This document shows positions 6,044 to 12,436 of a stretch of DNA of 12,436 nucleotides, one piece after another. Numbering within the stretch: position 1 is the stretch's first letter; each line of letters opens with the position of its first letter. Position numbers and translations under genes: made by a program. Origin of the DNA: Candidatus Calidifonticultor daggyaiensis (GTDB lineage: Bacteria; Actinomycetota; Humimicrobiia; Humimicrobiales; Humimicrobiaceae); the NCBI GenBank assembly GCA_015661035.1, contig JACVJA010000010.1, forward strand, positions 1 through 12,436, written 5' to 3'. The notes beneath the pieces were generated by a model. The model searched no databases. It saw nothing but the letters and a program-made list of their open reading frames with translations, and had not been told where the DNA came from.

Positions 6044-7301
6044 ATTCAAAATTTTCATTTTTTAAAATTTTAAAGATAAAGTCTTTAAACTTTGCAATAA
6101 AGCCTTTATTTTTAGCTTTTTTTTCATCAATTCGATTATAATCAGCAAAATGTCTTATTTGATAAGCATACTTTAAAAGTCCGCAAGCAGTTGAATACAT
6201 GGGGTTATTAACTATTTCAGCAGGTCCTTCAATATCTAAAGGATATCCTATTCTAGCAGGCATATCAAAGATTTCGGTTGCAAGTGCATTAATGCCCTTT
6301 AGGTTTGCAGTCCCTCCAGTTATTACTACTCCACAAGGGATTGAATGAATAAAACCATATGCTTCAACCTTTTCTTTGACAAGGGTTAATAATTCTTTAA
6401 CCCTATCATTTACTATACTATATAGTCTAATGTTTAAAGCAGTTTTATTACGGTCAAGTTTTAAATCTTGGATATTAACTTTATTTAATGTCTCATAAAA
6501 ATTGTGGTCTACATTTGCAAATTTCTTCTTAATTTCTTCTGCTTTTATAAAAGGTATATTTAATCCTATAGATATATCATTTGAGATTAAATCACCCCCA
6601 ACAGGTAAGCAATAAGTAAAAACCATTTTTTTATTTTTATAAACAGCAACATCAGTAGTACCACCTCCAATATCAAGCATGATAACTCCACTTTCCTTTT
6701 CTTCAGGGGTTAAAACTGCTTCACTTGATGCTAATGCTTCTAAAATAATATCCTCAATTTCAATATTTGCTGCTTTCACACTGTTTATTACATTTTTTAT
6801 AGGGATTACTGAACCATAAATAGTTAAAATTTCTACTGCCAACTTATCTGTCGACAAGCCAACAGGATCCACTATATCCTTTTCATCATCAATAGCAAAT
6901 TGCTTGATTAGAGTGTGTATGACATAATGCTCACTGGATAAGTTTATTCTATTTGCAATACTTAATAGTTTTTCTACATCTGACTTCCTAACAATTTTTC
7001 CAGGTGAAGCTATATTAATTTCAGTCCAGTTATTTATAAAAGATATATGTTTTCCTGTAACCCCAATAAATGCCCCGTCAATGAAAAAATTTGAAGATTT
7101 TTCAGCTATTCCAATTGAATTTAGGATGGATTTAGTTGATTCATTTATATCAACAACTAAACCTTTTTTCATTCCTTTACATTCTACCGTACCAAAACTT
7201 TTTATCTCGATTTGATTATTTTTTTTAATATTACCTATTAGTGTTGTAACTTTTGTTGTACCAATATCAATTGCTGCTATCATTTCATCCCGACTAGGCA
7301 A
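6042..7301 (-). CDS. ftsA: cell division protein FtsA
   Basis: FtsA is an actin-like ATPase that anchors FtsZ to the membrane and recruits later divisome proteins. From the chosen start it has 419 residues, the usual size. The first phosphate loop is DIGTTKV (12-18). The FtsA-specific 1C subdomain lies at about 82-165. The second phosphate loop is LDIGGGTTD (209-217) and the adenosine loop VITGGT (326-331). After a Lys-rich stretch, the last 20 residues (KGFIAKFKDFIFKILKN) form the amphipathic membrane-targeting helix. Three starts are possible. TTG at 7307 directly abuts GGAGG, which is too close. TTG at 7301 is six bases from it and is preferred. ATG at 7283 would give MIAAIDIGTT but lacks a ribosome binding site. 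It lies 121-127 bp after ftsQ and is coupled to ftsZ. The stop is TAG. Confidence 0.97.
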   Translation of the reverse strand: MPSRDEMIAAIDIGTTKVTTLIGNIKKNNQIEIKSFGTVECKGMKKGLVVDINESTKSILNSIGIAEKSSNFFIDGAFIGVTGKHISFINNWTEINIASPGKIVRKSDVEKLLSIANRINLSSEHYVIHTLIKQFAIDDEKDIVDPVGLSTDKLAVEILTIYGSVIPIKNVINSVKAANIEIEDIILEALASSEAVLTPEEKESGVIMLDIGGGTTDVAVYKNKKMVFTYCLPVGGDLISNDISIGLNIPFIKAEEIKKKFANVDHNFYETLNKVNIQDLKLDRNKTALNIRLYSIVNDRVKELLTLVKEKVEAYGFIHSIPCGVVITGGTANLKGINALATEIFDMPARIGYPLDIEGPAEIVNNPMYSTACGLLKYAYQIRHFADYNRIDEKKAKNKGFIAKFKDFIFKILKNENFE

Positions 7302-7307
7302 ATGCAA

Positions 7308-7312
7308 CCTCC
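7308..7312 (-). promoter_or_regulatory. Shine-Dalgarno of ftsA that favours the TTG at 7301
   Basis: GGAGG is followed directly by TTG-CAT-TTG. The first TTG has zero spacing and the second has six bases. The second is therefore the likelier initiator, giving an FtsA that begins two residues later than the longest reading. Confidence 0.7.
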
Positions 7313-7324
7313 ATTTAAAAACTA

Positions 7325-7357
7325 TTAAAACATAAAAGTCAAAATATTATGTTTTAA
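7325..7357. repeat. 11-bp perfect inverted repeat in the ftsQ-ftsA gap
   Basis: TTAAAACATAA (7325-7335) is repeated in inverted form as TTATGTTTTAA (7347-7357), separated by 11 bases. It lies about 24 bases upstream of the candidate ftsA start, in a 120 bp AT-rich gap. It could be a dyad operator or a weak mRNA hairpin. Each arm has only one G-C pair, so a stable terminator is unlikely, and chance is possible at this base composition. Confidence 0.5.
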
Positions 7358-7428
7358 AAATATTATACATTAATTTAAAACTATTTATTATAAAAATATA
7401 TTTAATTTGTTTAAAAAATAAAAATTAA

Positions 7429-8250
7429 TTACTTTACTAAAGGGTTTTTAATATCTCTTAAGTCTATTAATTGATAATATATATTCTCTTTTTTTATTTT
7501 ATAAAGTATTAATGAGAGTATTTGGATTTTTCTATCTATATCTTTGCTTGTTCCAAAAACAATCTTCTTGTCGCTTTTTGTTACAAAAATTATATTTTCC
7601 GTAAAATCATCGCTTAAGTAAGCATAATTTATAAGATTTTTTAGATCATGACCTAAGTTTTGGTAAATACTCCCACAGCCTAAAATTGCACTATTAGCAA
7701 TTTTCTCGCCTATTTCAGGTTCGCTCTTAATTGCATTTTTTACTAAAACTAAATCTAAATACATATTAGTATTTTCTTTTACGGATCCATCTTTTACCGT
7801 TTTATTTTCTACTTTTTCTAGAACTATACCTTCGTCATCTATAATAAAATTATTATTCCCATAGGAAATTATAGCAAAAGGTTTTCTTTCAATAACCTCA
7901 ATAATTACTTTATCTGGAAAAATTTTTTTTAAGTTTACGCTTTTTAACCAGACTAGTTCATCTATTAATTTATCTTCTATATATTTTTTATTAATTTCAA
8001 ATATATTTAACCCTAACATTATTTCCGCTTTTTGTTTTATAATAGATTCATCATATTTAGTATTTCCATTTATTATAATATTTTTAATTTTAAAATATTG
8101 GCTGTTATAAAAATAGTTAATTAACCATACGGCTCCAATAAAAAAAATTACAATAAAAAAAATCTTTAAAAAAATAAAAAATTTTCTCTTAATATTTTTT
8201 CTTCTTCTTTTAGATAAAAGGTTTTTATAAACTTTATCATTAGCTTTCAT
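7429..8250 (-). CDS. ftsQ: cell division protein FtsQ/DivIB
   Basis: FtsQ is a bitopic membrane protein linking early and late divisome proteins, scaffolding FtsB/FtsL outside the cytoplasmic membrane. It has 273 residues. A basic cytoplasmic tail (KRRRKNIKRK, 14-23) precedes one membrane segment (about 24-46). The POTRA domain follows at 52-123: FKIKNIIINGNTKYDESII, then LVWLKSVNLKKIFPDKVIIEVIERKP in pieces matching the family. The FtsQ beta domain extends to the C-terminus, where LIDLRD (261-266) matches the typical late Asp-Leu-Arg. The start is ATG with an A-rich leader but no Shine-Dalgarno. It lies between ddl (41 bp upstream) and ftsA, the standard dcw position. Confidence 0.93.
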   Translation of the reverse strand: MKANDKVYKNLLSKRRRKNIKRKFFIFLKIFFIVIFFIGAVWLINYFYNSQYFKIKNIIINGNTKYDESIIKQKAEIMLGLNIFEINKKYIEDKLIDELVWLKSVNLKKIFPDKVIIEVIERKPFAIISYGNNNFIIDDEGIVLEKVENKTVKDGSVKENTNMYLDLVLVKNAIKSEPEIGEKIANSAILGCGSIYQNLGHDLKNLINYAYLSDDFTENIIFVTKSDKKIVFGTSKDIDRKIQILSLILYKIKKENIYYQLIDLRDIKNPLVK

Positions 8251-8291
8251 ATAATTTTTTTAAATTATAAATTAATATATGCTGTAAATTT

Positions 8292-9392
8292 TTATAATTT
8301 TAGACTTGCACTATTTAAGATAATCTCAACAAGCGTATCAAAATTTATTCCACAAGCTGCAGCTGCTTTTGGTACTAAACTTGTAGGAGTCATACCTGGT
8401 ATAGTATTAACTTCTAAAATATTTATTAAGTTTTGACTTTTATCTTTATATAATCCCATACTATTTGAAGAATCTGACAAAACAAGATCTACTCTTGATA
8501 AACTACTGCAGTCTAATATCTGGTGACATTTAATTGCAGTTTTTGAAATTAAATCTGCTAGTTCTTCTTCTATTTTTGCCGGCACAATATATTCAGTTAA
8601 ACCAGGTGTATATTTGGATTTATAGTCATAAAAGCCGCTTTTAGGCTTTATTTCTATAATTGGCAAAGCTATTGGCTTTTGACCAATTATACTAACTGTT
8701 AGAAGTCTTCCTCTTATAAACTTTTCAATTATAACAATATTATCGTATTCAAAAGCTTCAATTACAGCTTCTTTTAATAAATCAGGATTTTCTGATTCAA
8801 TAATGGTGACCCCAATTGAAGAACCGCCTCTATTAGGTTTTACTATTATTGGATACCCGATTTTTTCATTTACTAAAGAATTAATTTTAAAAGCATCTAA
8901 ACCTAAAAACTTTTTATCATTAAAATTTGATTTTTTTAATATATCAATTTTATTTAACGTTATAAAATCTGGTGTAGAAATATTCTCATACTTAAAAATT
9001 TTTTTAGAAAATACTTTATCCATTGCTAAGGCACTACTAAGAACACCAGAACCTGTATATGGTATTTTTAACAACTCAAGAAAGCCTTGTATTGTGCCAT
9101 CCTCACCAAACTTTCCATGTAAGGCTATAAAAGCAACATTAATTCTATCTATAAGGCTTAAAATATCGCCAGTAAAATCTATAAGACAAGCATTATATCC
9201 TAAATTTAATAAGGCATTATAAATTCCTCTACCAGTAGAAAGCGAAACTTCTCTTTCTGAAGAAACACCCCCTGCTATAACTCCTATTTTTATCTCTTGT
9301 TTTTTTTCTCTTAATGGAAAATCAATAAAGTTTTCTTTAATTTTTAAATAATCTTTTAGCATGTCCTTTTCTTTTAAGTTAAAATTACTCAT
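8292..9392 (-). CDS. ddl: D-alanine--D-alanine ligase
   Basis: It is a cytosolic ATP-grasp ligase that makes D-Ala-D-Ala for the peptidoglycan stem peptide. The N-domain has IGVIAGGVSSEREVSLSTG (36-54), with the substrate-binding Glu at E46, and LHGKFGEDGTIQGFLEL (91-107). The ATP lid follows with KPNRGGSSIGV (185-195). The omega loop FYDYKSKY (254-261) keeps the Lys-Tyr pair associated with D-Ala rather than D-Lac specificity. Catalytic R300, D302, E327 and N329 lie in LSRVDLVL and ILEVNTIPGMT. The position of E. coli DdlB E187, which contacts the ATP ribose, is Leu here (L230, in RGRLLTV). The length of 366 is above the usual 305-320 because of about 33 extra N-terminal residues and a loop at 150-175. 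The ATG directly follows the murB TAA. A second Met at residue 11 is an alternative start. Confidence 0.95.
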   Translation of the reverse strand: MSNFNLKEKDMLKDYLKIKENFIDFPLREKKQEIKIGVIAGGVSSEREVSLSTGRGIYNALLNLGYNACLIDFTGDILSLIDRINVAFIALHGKFGEDGTIQGFLELLKIPYTGSGVLSSALAMDKVFSKKIFKYENISTPDFITLNKIDILKKSNFNDKKFLGLDAFKINSLVNEKIGYPIIVKPNRGGSSIGVTIIESENPDLLKEAVIEAFEYDNIVIIEKFIRGRLLTVSIIGQKPIALPIIEIKPKSGFYDYKSKYTPGLTEYIVPAKIEEELADLISKTAIKCHQILDCSSLSRVDLVLSDSSNSMGLYKDKSQNLINILEVNTIPGMTPTSLVPKAAAACGINFDTLVEIILNSASLKL

Positions 9393-10502
9393 TTAAAACC
9401 CCATTAGTTTAATTTCGTATTCCAAATTTATATTATATTTTTCTTTGATATAGTATTTTATTATTTTCGAAAGAGTTAAAATATCTTGTGAAGATGCATT
9501 CCCAACATTTAAAAGGTAATTTGCATGTTTTAAACTTACTTTAGCATCTCCAAACTTAAATCCTTTAAACCCAGCATCTTCAATAAGCTTTCCAGCAAAA
9601 ATGCTGTCTGACGGATTTTTAAAAAAACAACCTAAACTTTTTCTTCTAACAGGCTGACTTGCCTTTTTTTCTTTTATTTTTTTTCTGATATTATTTAAAA
9701 TTTCTATTTTATTATTTCCTAAAATAAAATTTTTATATTCTACTTGTTTAATACTAAAATCAAGCTCAAAATAAACACCAGTTAATACTAATAAATCATT
9801 AATAACCAAAGCTCTATATTTATAATCTTTATTATTAAGTGTCTTTGTTTTTATATTTGCTATCTTAAAATTGAAATTATTATTACAACTTGAATCTATA
9901 CTTTTATTATTATCCTTAAAAAAAGCATTAAAAGAATTACTAGTAAGGTTATTTAAAACATGATTTGATATGTTTTTTAAAGATATATATTCAATTTTTT
10001 TAACAAAATCATTAATTCCTATTTTATTAGAACCACTGTTGCCAATAACTGCACCTCCAACTGTACCTGGTATACCTGCAGCAAAAGAAAAATCTACATT
10101 AAAATCTGCTAAATAAATTATAAACTTTTGCAAATTCACAGCTGGGCCACATTTTATTTTTAAGGCTTGTTTTCCTTTTAATACCTCAATTTTATCAAAT
10201 CCCTTATCTAACTTTATAATTAAAAAATTTAAAAAACCATCATTAAATAAAATATTTGAACAATTCCCAACAATATAAAATTTCACGTTTTCTTTTAAAA
10301 GAATATTTATCAGCTTGATTAATTTTTGCTTGGAATTTATTTTTAAAAAACATGCACATTTCCCTCCTGTTTTTATTGGACTAAGCAATGAAAGATTATA
10401 ATCAAATATTGCTGTATCCATTATTTTAAGCTCACTTAAAATTTGTTTTATTTTTTCTTTTGTTTTTATATATACATCACTAAATTTTGAAATATTAGTC
10501 AT
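9393..10502 (-). CDS. murB: UDP-N-acetylenolpyruvoylglucosamine reductase
   Basis: It is an FAD enzyme that reduces UDP-GlcNAc-enolpyruvate to UDP-MurNAc with NADPH, in the cytosol. FAD-domain motifs are SPIKTGGKC (41-49), IVGNCSNIL (77-85; the family usually has G-x-G-S-N, so C81 replaces Gly) and AAGIPGTVGGAVIGNSG (141-157). DYKYRAL (226-232) matches the conserved Tyr-Arg segment. LGCFFKNP (290-297) places C292 at the proton-donor site, where most homologues have Ser. VSLKHANYLLN (322-332) and LEYEIKLMG (360-368), with the catalytic Glu, close the protein. At 369 residues it is longer than the usual 300-340; residues about 176-225 are an Asn-rich insert. The ATG start lacks a strong Shine-Dalgarno. 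murB ends directly at the ddl ATG (TAAATG) and follows murC by 87 bp. Confidence 0.95.
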   Translation of the reverse strand: MTNISKFSDVYIKTKEKIKQILSELKIMDTAIFDYNLSLLSPIKTGGKCACFLKINSKQKLIKLINILLKENVKFYIVGNCSNILFNDGFLNFLIIKLDKGFDKIEVLKGKQALKIKCGPAVNLQKFIIYLADFNVDFSFAAGIPGTVGGAVIGNSGSNKIGINDFVKKIEYISLKNISNHVLNNLTSNSFNAFFKDNNKSIDSSCNNNFNFKIANIKTKTLNNKDYKYRALVINDLLVLTGVYFELDFSIKQVEYKNFILGNNKIEILNNIRKKIKEKKASQPVRRKSLGCFFKNPSDSIFAGKLIEDAGFKGFKFGDAKVSLKHANYLLNVGNASSQDILTLSKIIKYYIKEKYNINLEYEIKLMGF

Positions 10503-10589
10503 AAGATTATTATTCTGCCTAATTTTTTTATGCTAATTAAAAACTAATACATTTTAAAAGTCTAAAATCCAATAAGTTAAAATATTTTT

Positions 10590-12140
10590 TTATTCTTTTA
10601 AAACATCTTCAGTAACTCTTGTAATATCTCCAGCTCCCATAATTAAAACTATATCATCAGGTTTAATAACATCCATTAAGTAATCTTTTATATCAGAGAT
10701 TTTTGGTATATATGCAAGATTATTTTTAAAACCATTCTCTATTAAGCTATCAATTAATAGTTTCCCTGTAACTCCACAAATTGGTTTTTCATCTGATCCA
10801 AAAACATCAGAAATTATCAAAACGTCGCAACCATCAAAACTTTTACTAAACTTTTCATGTAAATTTAAAAGCCTTGTATACCTATGTGGCTGAAATACTA
10901 CTATTATCCTCCCGCTCTTTTTTTCTAATTCTGCTGTTTTAAGAGTTGCTGCTACTTCAGTTGGATGATGTGCATAATCATCAAAAAACACTGCGCCTTT
11001 TTTTTCTCCTCTTTTCTCAAACCTTCTTTTAGTACCAGTGAAATAGCCAAGTATTTCTATAGCTTTAGTTAAATCTAACCCTAGACCATAAATTACTGAA
11101 AGAGCTGCAAGGCTGTTCATAATATTATGAACACCAGGTACATTTAACATTACAGTATTTTTATAAAATATTGAATTATCTTTTGGATTTTTTATTAGCA
11201 GTTTATATTTTGACGAAAAATTTGATAGCTTTATTTCTTCAGCAGTAACTATATTATATTTTTCAAGACCAAAAGTAATAGTTTTTTTGCCTATTTTTGA
11301 TTCATAATATTCAGAAAGATTGCTTAAATTGTTTATATCTTCTTTATTATTAATATTGTTAATATTTTTAACCTCTTTTAAAAAACTTAATAAATTTTTG
11401 TCATCCCCATTTATTACTGCAAATCCATTCTTTTTTATATTTTTTAAAAAATCTAAGAAACCTAGTTTTAACTTTTCAAAATTGCCCCAATGATCAAGGT
11501 GATCATCTTCAATATTTGTTACCACACCAATAAAAGGTTTGTATTTTAAAAAAGTCCCATCACTTTCGCATGATTCAGCTACAACAAAATCACCCCTTCC
11601 AAACCTTGCATTAGAACCTAACTCATTTAACTCGCCGCCTATTAAGATAATAGGGTCTAAATCTAATTTATTTAACATTAAAGAAATCATAGATGTAGTT
11701 GTGGTTTTACCATGAGTCCCGGTTACAGCAATACCTTTTTTACTGTTTATAATCCAAGAAAGAACTTCGCCTCTAGTAAAGATGGGGATATTCCTTTGTG
11801 AAGCATAAATCAACTCAACATTTGAACTGTCAATTGCTGTAGAATATACAACAGCATCAGCATTTTTTATGTTTTTTGGATTATGTCCAATATATACTTG
11901 TATATCCTCATCTTTTAATATATTTGTATATCTTGATTCCTTTAAATCAGAACCACTTACTTCTGCTCCAAGCCCTTTTAATATAAGAGCAATAGCACTC
12001 ATACCTGCACCACCAATACCAATAAGGAAAAAATTATGATGGCCATTTAATATATTTATTTTTTCATTTTCAATATTTCCTTTTCCTGTTTTGTTATCAA
12101 AATAATTATTATTATTTCTTAAATTAGCAAACCTGATCAA
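10590..12140 (-). CDS. murC: UDP-N-acetylmuramate--L-alanine ligase
   Basis: MurC adds L-Ala to UDP-MurNAc using ATP, the first amino acid step of stem-peptide synthesis. The UDP-binding N-domain begins HNFFLIGIGGAGMSAIA (35-51). The central ATPase domain has the P-loop VTGTHGKTTTTS (139-150), AESCESDGTFL (188-198) and VTNIEDDHLDHW (207-218). The C-domain has GTKRRFEKRG (369-378), FFDDYAHHPTEV (385-396), FQPHRYTR (416-423) and IMGAGDI (500-506). The 516 residues slightly exceed the usual 450-490. About 30 residues precede the core, and an Asn-rich insert occupies about 255-285. The start is TTG with AAAGGA six bases upstream and no nearby in-frame ATG. It follows the probable end of murG after a 145 bp gap and heads murC-murB-ddl-ftsQ. 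Identity is not in doubt. Confidence 0.97.
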   Translation of the reverse strand: MIRFANLRNNNNYFDNKTGKGNIENEKINILNGHHNFFLIGIGGAGMSAIALILKGLGAEVSGSDLKESRYTNILKDEDIQVYIGHNPKNIKNADAVVYSTAIDSSNVELIYASQRNIPIFTRGEVLSWIINSKKGIAVTGTHGKTTTTSMISLMLNKLDLDPIILIGGELNELGSNARFGRGDFVVAESCESDGTFLKYKPFIGVVTNIEDDHLDHWGNFEKLKLGFLDFLKNIKKNGFAVINGDDKNLLSFLKEVKNINNINNKEDINNLSNLSEYYESKIGKKTITFGLEKYNIVTAEEIKLSNFSSKYKLLIKNPKDNSIFYKNTVMLNVPGVHNIMNSLAALSVIYGLGLDLTKAIEILGYFTGTKRRFEKRGEKKGAVFFDDYAHHPTEVAATLKTAELEKKSGRIIVVFQPHRYTRLLNLHEKFSKSFDGCDVLIISDVFGSDEKPICGVTGKLLIDSLIENGFKNNLAYIPKISDIKDYLMDVIKPDDIVLIMGAGDITRVTEDVLKE

Positions 12141-12146
12141 TTTTTT

Positions 12147-12152
12147 TCCTTT
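12147..12152 (-). promoter_or_regulatory. Shine-Dalgarno of murC supporting the TTG start
   Basis: AAAGGA on the minus strand is followed by six A and the TTG at 12140. The spacing is good and no ATG competes nearby. The rest of the gap (12153-12285) is nearly pure A/T, without a promoter I would defend. Confidence 0.65.
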
Positions 12153-12285
12153 ACTAGTTTAACTGAGATGTTATTTTAATTAAAATATTTAAAAAATTTT
12201 TAATATTATTGTATATAATAATTATTATTGTATTTAATAAAACTTATTGGTTTTTTAAAACTTTTATAAAATTTACTTATGAAAA

Positions 12286-12436
12286 TTAACTTAATAATAT
12301 ATCAGTAATTATTTTTTCAGGAAAATTATATTTAGAATCTTTTTTGTATTCATATATATTGCTTATACTTTTTATATCTTTTCTATTTTCACATAAAAAA
12401 GATAAATTATATTTTTTGAAAAAATTATTTTTATTA
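12286..12436 (-). CDS. murG: 3' end of an upstream gene, probably murG (partial)
   Basis: A minus-strand frame is open from the window edge to a TAA at 12286-12288, giving 49 residues of a C-terminus; the start lies outside the window. It reads in part FLCENRKDIKSISNIYEY and ends NFPEKIITDILLS. This follows the shape of MurG C-termini, where a helix of the type L-x-D-R-x-x-L-x-x-M is followed by a short basic stretch and a final helix like A-x-E-K-I-x-D-x-I-L. MurG is the GlcNAc transferase that makes lipid II at the inner face of the membrane, and it very often precedes murC in dcw clusters. With so few residues the coding call is fairly good, but the identity rests mainly on position. Confidence 0.55.
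   Translation of the reverse strand, partial: NKNNFFKKYNLSFLCENRKDIKSISNIYEYKKDSKYNFPEKIITDILLS

Noticed and set aside
8803..9222. 139-codon open frame on the plus strand
   Set aside because: It is antisense to the conserved core of ddl, with no ribosome binding site and no domain; it is a shadow of ddl.
10544..10572. TTGGAT-17 bases-TATTAG before murB as a promoter
   Set aside because: Both boxes match poorly (3 and 4 of 6), as expected by chance in AT-rich DNA; murB is adequately explained as part of the murC run.
10590..12140. MurC AESCESD differing from the common EADESD
   Set aside because: Cys at this place also occurs in Firmicutes MurC (EACEY type), and the Mg-binding Glu is kept, so it is not notable.
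12172..12187. 16-bp perfect palindrome TATTTTAATTAAAATA upstream of murC
   Set aside because: It is pure A/T; palindromes of this size are plausible by chance in this composition, and no G-C pair supports a hairpin.
12205..12233. Direct repeat ATTATTGTAT, two copies 19 bases apart, upstream of murC
   Set aside because: The sequence is almost pure A/T and low in complexity; two copies in such a gap are weak evidence for an operator.

Overview
The window is a very AT-rich stretch (by eye well under 35% G+C) of a bacterial chromosome. It is filled by a single run of genes on the minus strand, which is a division and cell wall (dcw) cluster. Reading in the direction of transcription (right to left) the order is: the 3' end of a probable murG, murC, murB, ddl, ftsQ, ftsA, ftsZ, yggS, sepF, proC, divIVA, yggU (DUF167), and a CpaE/TadZ/MinD-like ATPase with a receiver-like N-terminus. 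I see no plus-strand gene, tRNA, rRNA, CRISPR array or insertion sequence. Stops are TAA, with TAG for ftsA and TGA for divIVA, so the code looks standard.

Region 12436-7429 holds peptidoglycan precursor synthesis: MurG (partial), MurC, MurB and Ddl, followed by the divisome protein FtsQ. Region 7428-4788 holds the core Z-ring pair FtsA and FtsZ. Their coupling is visible, because the ftsZ Shine-Dalgarno overlaps the ftsA stop. Region 4787-1084 holds the yggS-sepF-proC-divIVA-yggU block: a second membrane tether for FtsZ (SepF), a polar/septal scaffold (DivIVA), and three housekeeping genes often found beside them. The last gene, 17-1054, resembles the ATPases that place protein complexes at cell poles. 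It has an abnormal P-loop, and its reading frame stops early at a run of eight T.

Taxonomy is not settled by the sequence. The yggS-sepF-proC-divIVA combination points to a lineage with SepF and DivIVA (Firmicutes, Actinobacteria, Cyanobacteria and their uncultured relatives). The murC-murB-ddl-ftsQ-ftsA-ftsZ order is shared by many phyla. Strong AT bias, Asn-rich low-complexity inserts in MurB, MurC and DivIVA, and frequent TTG starts fit a low-GC, possibly host-associated or uncultured, bacterium.

The genes fit one programme: make UDP-MurNAc-pentapeptide precursors, assemble and anchor the Z-ring, and mark the division site or pole. I do not see a clearly new system. The points most worth checking are the degenerate and apparently truncated CpaE/MinD-like protein beside divIVA, substitutions at usually conserved active-site positions of Ddl, MurB and FtsZ, and the use of TTG starts with strong ribosome binding sites for murC, ftsA and ftsZ.
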